DNA from: CAZHRJ01 sp964534765
GTDB taxonomy: Bacteria; Lindowbacteria; 2-12-FULL-62-27
Assembly (NCBI GenBank): GCA_964534765.1
Contig: CAZHRJ010000025.1
Location: 1-26,925 of the forward strand
Direction of reading: 5' to 3'
Length of the DNA stretch: 26,925 nucleotides
The notes beneath the pieces are model-generated. The model saw nothing but the letters and a program-made list of their open reading frames with translations, did no database searches and was not told the DNA's origin. A program made the position numbers and the translations under genes. Of this stretch, positions 25,378-26,925 are shown piece after piece; position 1 is the stretch's first letter, and each line of letters starts with the position of its first letter.

Positions 25378-26925
25378 CTATGGCCCCCCCGCCAACCCCT
25401 GACCGGCGGCCTCCCGGGCCGCGCGGCTGTCCGGATATTTCTGAATCAAATCCTTCGCGGTGTTCTTCGACTTCTCTGCGTCGCCGAGCCTGGCGTACAG
25501 CCTGGAGATGCGAAACAGCGCCTCGGATGCCAGATCGGTCTGGGTGTCGGTCTCGTAAACCGCCAGGACTTTGTAATACCCGATCAACCCTTCCGAAGTC
25601 CGGCCCTGAGAATCGTAGAGATCCGATGCCGTCAACTGCGCCTGCCCCGCGGCTAAACTCCGGCCCTCCGCCAGACGCTCATAGACCTCGATGGCGCCCG
25701 CCGTGTCCCCGGACTTAAGAAGCGATACGGCCAGGTGATCACGGATCAAATCCGAAAAACGCGTGACCGCCTTGAAATGCCGCGCCGCCGCCCCGAAGTC
25801 GCCCGCCCACCAGGCCGACATGCCTTTCAACAGATGCGGCTCGCCGGGCAGTGCCGCCGGCGGCGAATCGGCCGCCAGGGCCTGCAAACTCTCGGAATCG
25901 GACTCCTGAAATACTATTTCGGCAAGCTGCTGATAGGTGTTGAGCGCGCTTGCGGTGTCGAGGTTGTCGCGCAGCCGCCAAGCGATTTTGAGATGGGGTT
26001 TGGCCTCAATCGGCCGGTTGAATGCCAGGTCGTCCTGAGCGACGCGGTAGGCCGACCAGGCGATGTAGAACGTTTCCGGCGCCGAGAGGCCGGCCACCAG
26101 CCGGAAATCGGCGATGGCGCCCGCCGTGTCGGACATGGCCAGTTTGGCCCGGGCGGCCGCATATCGCGCCGCCGGCCGGATCAGGGAAAATTTGGATTCG
26201 ATCAAATCGACAATGCGGATAATATCGGCATTGCGCTTTTCGTCGACGGCGGAAGAGAGGAGCGACTGCGCCGCGCGTTCGGACCATTCGCCCCGCATGC
26301 CGGTCTGAAGATAGGTCTCCAGAATCCCACGGCCGGCGGAGCCGCGCGAAATGGCCAGCTGGACTTTCCGCGCCTCCGCAACCAGCCGGAGATCCTCCGG
26401 GGCATCGGGATTGTTGAGGATCCCGGAGTAAATCGCGTCGGCCTTGTCCGGGGATTTCTGGGTTTCCAGAAGCTGCGCGGAAACGAGCAGAACTTCCGCG
26501 CGGCGCCGGGGCTCGACATTGAGAGCAAGCAGATCACCGACGGCCAGCTGGGCGCGATCGGAGTCCTTGAGTTGAAGCTGCGCCCAGAGATTCAGTTCGG
26601 CAAAAGCGATTCTGCCCTTTTCGGCCGAAAGACCGGCCTTGAATCTGGTGTAAAGCCGCCCGATCTCCGCCGGATCGCCCGCCAGTTTGGCGGACTCGGC
26701 GGCATGCAGAATCGATTCCTGAAAAAAAGTCATCCCCGGACCGGCCGGATGGGAAATGACGGACACGAACATCTCCCGCGCCGCCGCGGACTCGCCCTTT
26801 TCCTTTAAATACACCCCGTACCGGTACCGCGAGGACAACCGGATTTCCGTGTCCGCGGCGTCCGACAACCGCTTGTAGAGTTCAACCGCCCCGTCCCGGC
26901 CGATCTTTCGGAAAGACTCCGCGCG
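25378..26925 (-). CDS. Tetratricopeptide-repeat protein, C-terminal 515 residues (cut by window edge)
   Basis: The frame is open to the right edge, so the N-terminus, and any signal peptide, lies outside the window. The visible part is nearly all helical, with repeated TPR-like pairs such as GVYLKEKGESAAAREMF, LLKSGDTAGAIEVYERLAEG and LFRISRLYARLGDAEKSKN, the last followed by AKDLIQKYPDS, a typical Ala- and Tyr-rich TPR pattern. The C-terminal end resembles the periplasmic BamD/CpoB (YbgF) type of TPR protein. TPR proteins act as protein-docking scaffolds. Lying upstream of exbB-exbD-tonB and bamA, it is probably an envelope scaffold of the same system. The spacing to the next gene is 53 bases. 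The exact family is not identifiable from this fragment. Confidence 0.8.
   Translation of the reverse strand, partial: RAESFRKIGRDGAVELYKRLSDAADTEIRLSSRYRYGVYLKEKGESAAAREMFVSVISHPAGPGMTFFQESILHAAESAKLAGDPAEIGRLYTRFKAGLSAEKGRIAFAELNLWAQLQLKDSDRAQLAVGDLLALNVEPRRRAEVLLVSAQLLETQKSPDKADAIYSGILNNPDAPEDLRLVAEARKVQLAISRGSAGRGILETYLQTGMRGEWSERAAQSLLSSAVDEKRNADIIRIVDLIESKFSLIRPAARYAAARAKLAMSDTAGAIADFRLVAGLSAPETFYIAWSAYRVAQDDLAFNRPIEAKPHLKIAWRLRDNLDTASALNTYQQLAEIVFQESDSESLQALAADSPPAALPGEPHLLKGMSAWWAGDFGAAARHFKAVTRFSDLIRDHLAVSLLKSGDTAGAIEVYERLAEGRSLAAGQAQLTASDLYDSQGRTSEGLIGYYKVLAVYETDTQTDLASEALFRISRLYARLGDAEKSKNTAKDLIQKYPDSRAAREAAGQGLAGGP

Overview
The window looks like a piece of chromosome from an uncultured, GC-rich, diderm (two-membrane) bacterium. 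BamA, an ExbB/ExbD/TonB set and an outer-membrane barrel show the double envelope. A secreted M6-type protease ending in a FlgD-like/T9SS-like C-terminal domain is typical of the FCB group and neighbouring candidate phyla, but I cannot place the genome more precisely. Every gene I can support is on the minus strand, so transcription runs from high to low coordinates. No tRNA, rRNA, CRISPR array or insertion sequence was seen.

Right part (26925 down to 18343): a tightly packed envelope operon. In transcription order it holds the C-terminal part of a TPR protein, a small protein with hydrophobic segments at both ends, ExbB, ExbD, a TonB-like protein, BamA, a sugar-nucleotidyltransferase and a class II fumarase. 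Several junctions are 4-base start/stop overlaps (ATGA, TTGA). The first genes form a proton-motive-force-driven energy-transfer module, BamA inserts outer-membrane proteins, and the last two are metabolic genes carried along. The fumarase has Glu where the family has its substrate-binding Lys.

Middle (18342 to 17587): a small remnant zone. It holds a decayed toxin-antitoxin pair: a Phd-like antitoxin with an in-frame stop, joined by a deletion to the C-terminal half of a VapC/PIN toxin. To its left is an AT-rich island with a plausible promoter for the gene that follows.

Left part (17586 to 1): one giant gene of about 15.9 kb (5302 aa). It encodes a secreted protein with an M6 metalloprotease domain, eight consecutive modules of [DUF1565-like header + parallel beta-helix + FN3-like domain], two tandem extra domains inserted after module 4, an Ig-like region and a C-terminal sorting-like domain. 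Its stop overlaps the start of an outer-membrane barrel gene (ATGA), which is followed 10 bases later by a further secreted protein cut by the window edge. The three probably form one surface/secretion operon. The main novelty candidates are the two interleaved module subtypes (A A B B A B A A), the protein-wide excess of Asp-Thr pairs and the coupling to the barrel.
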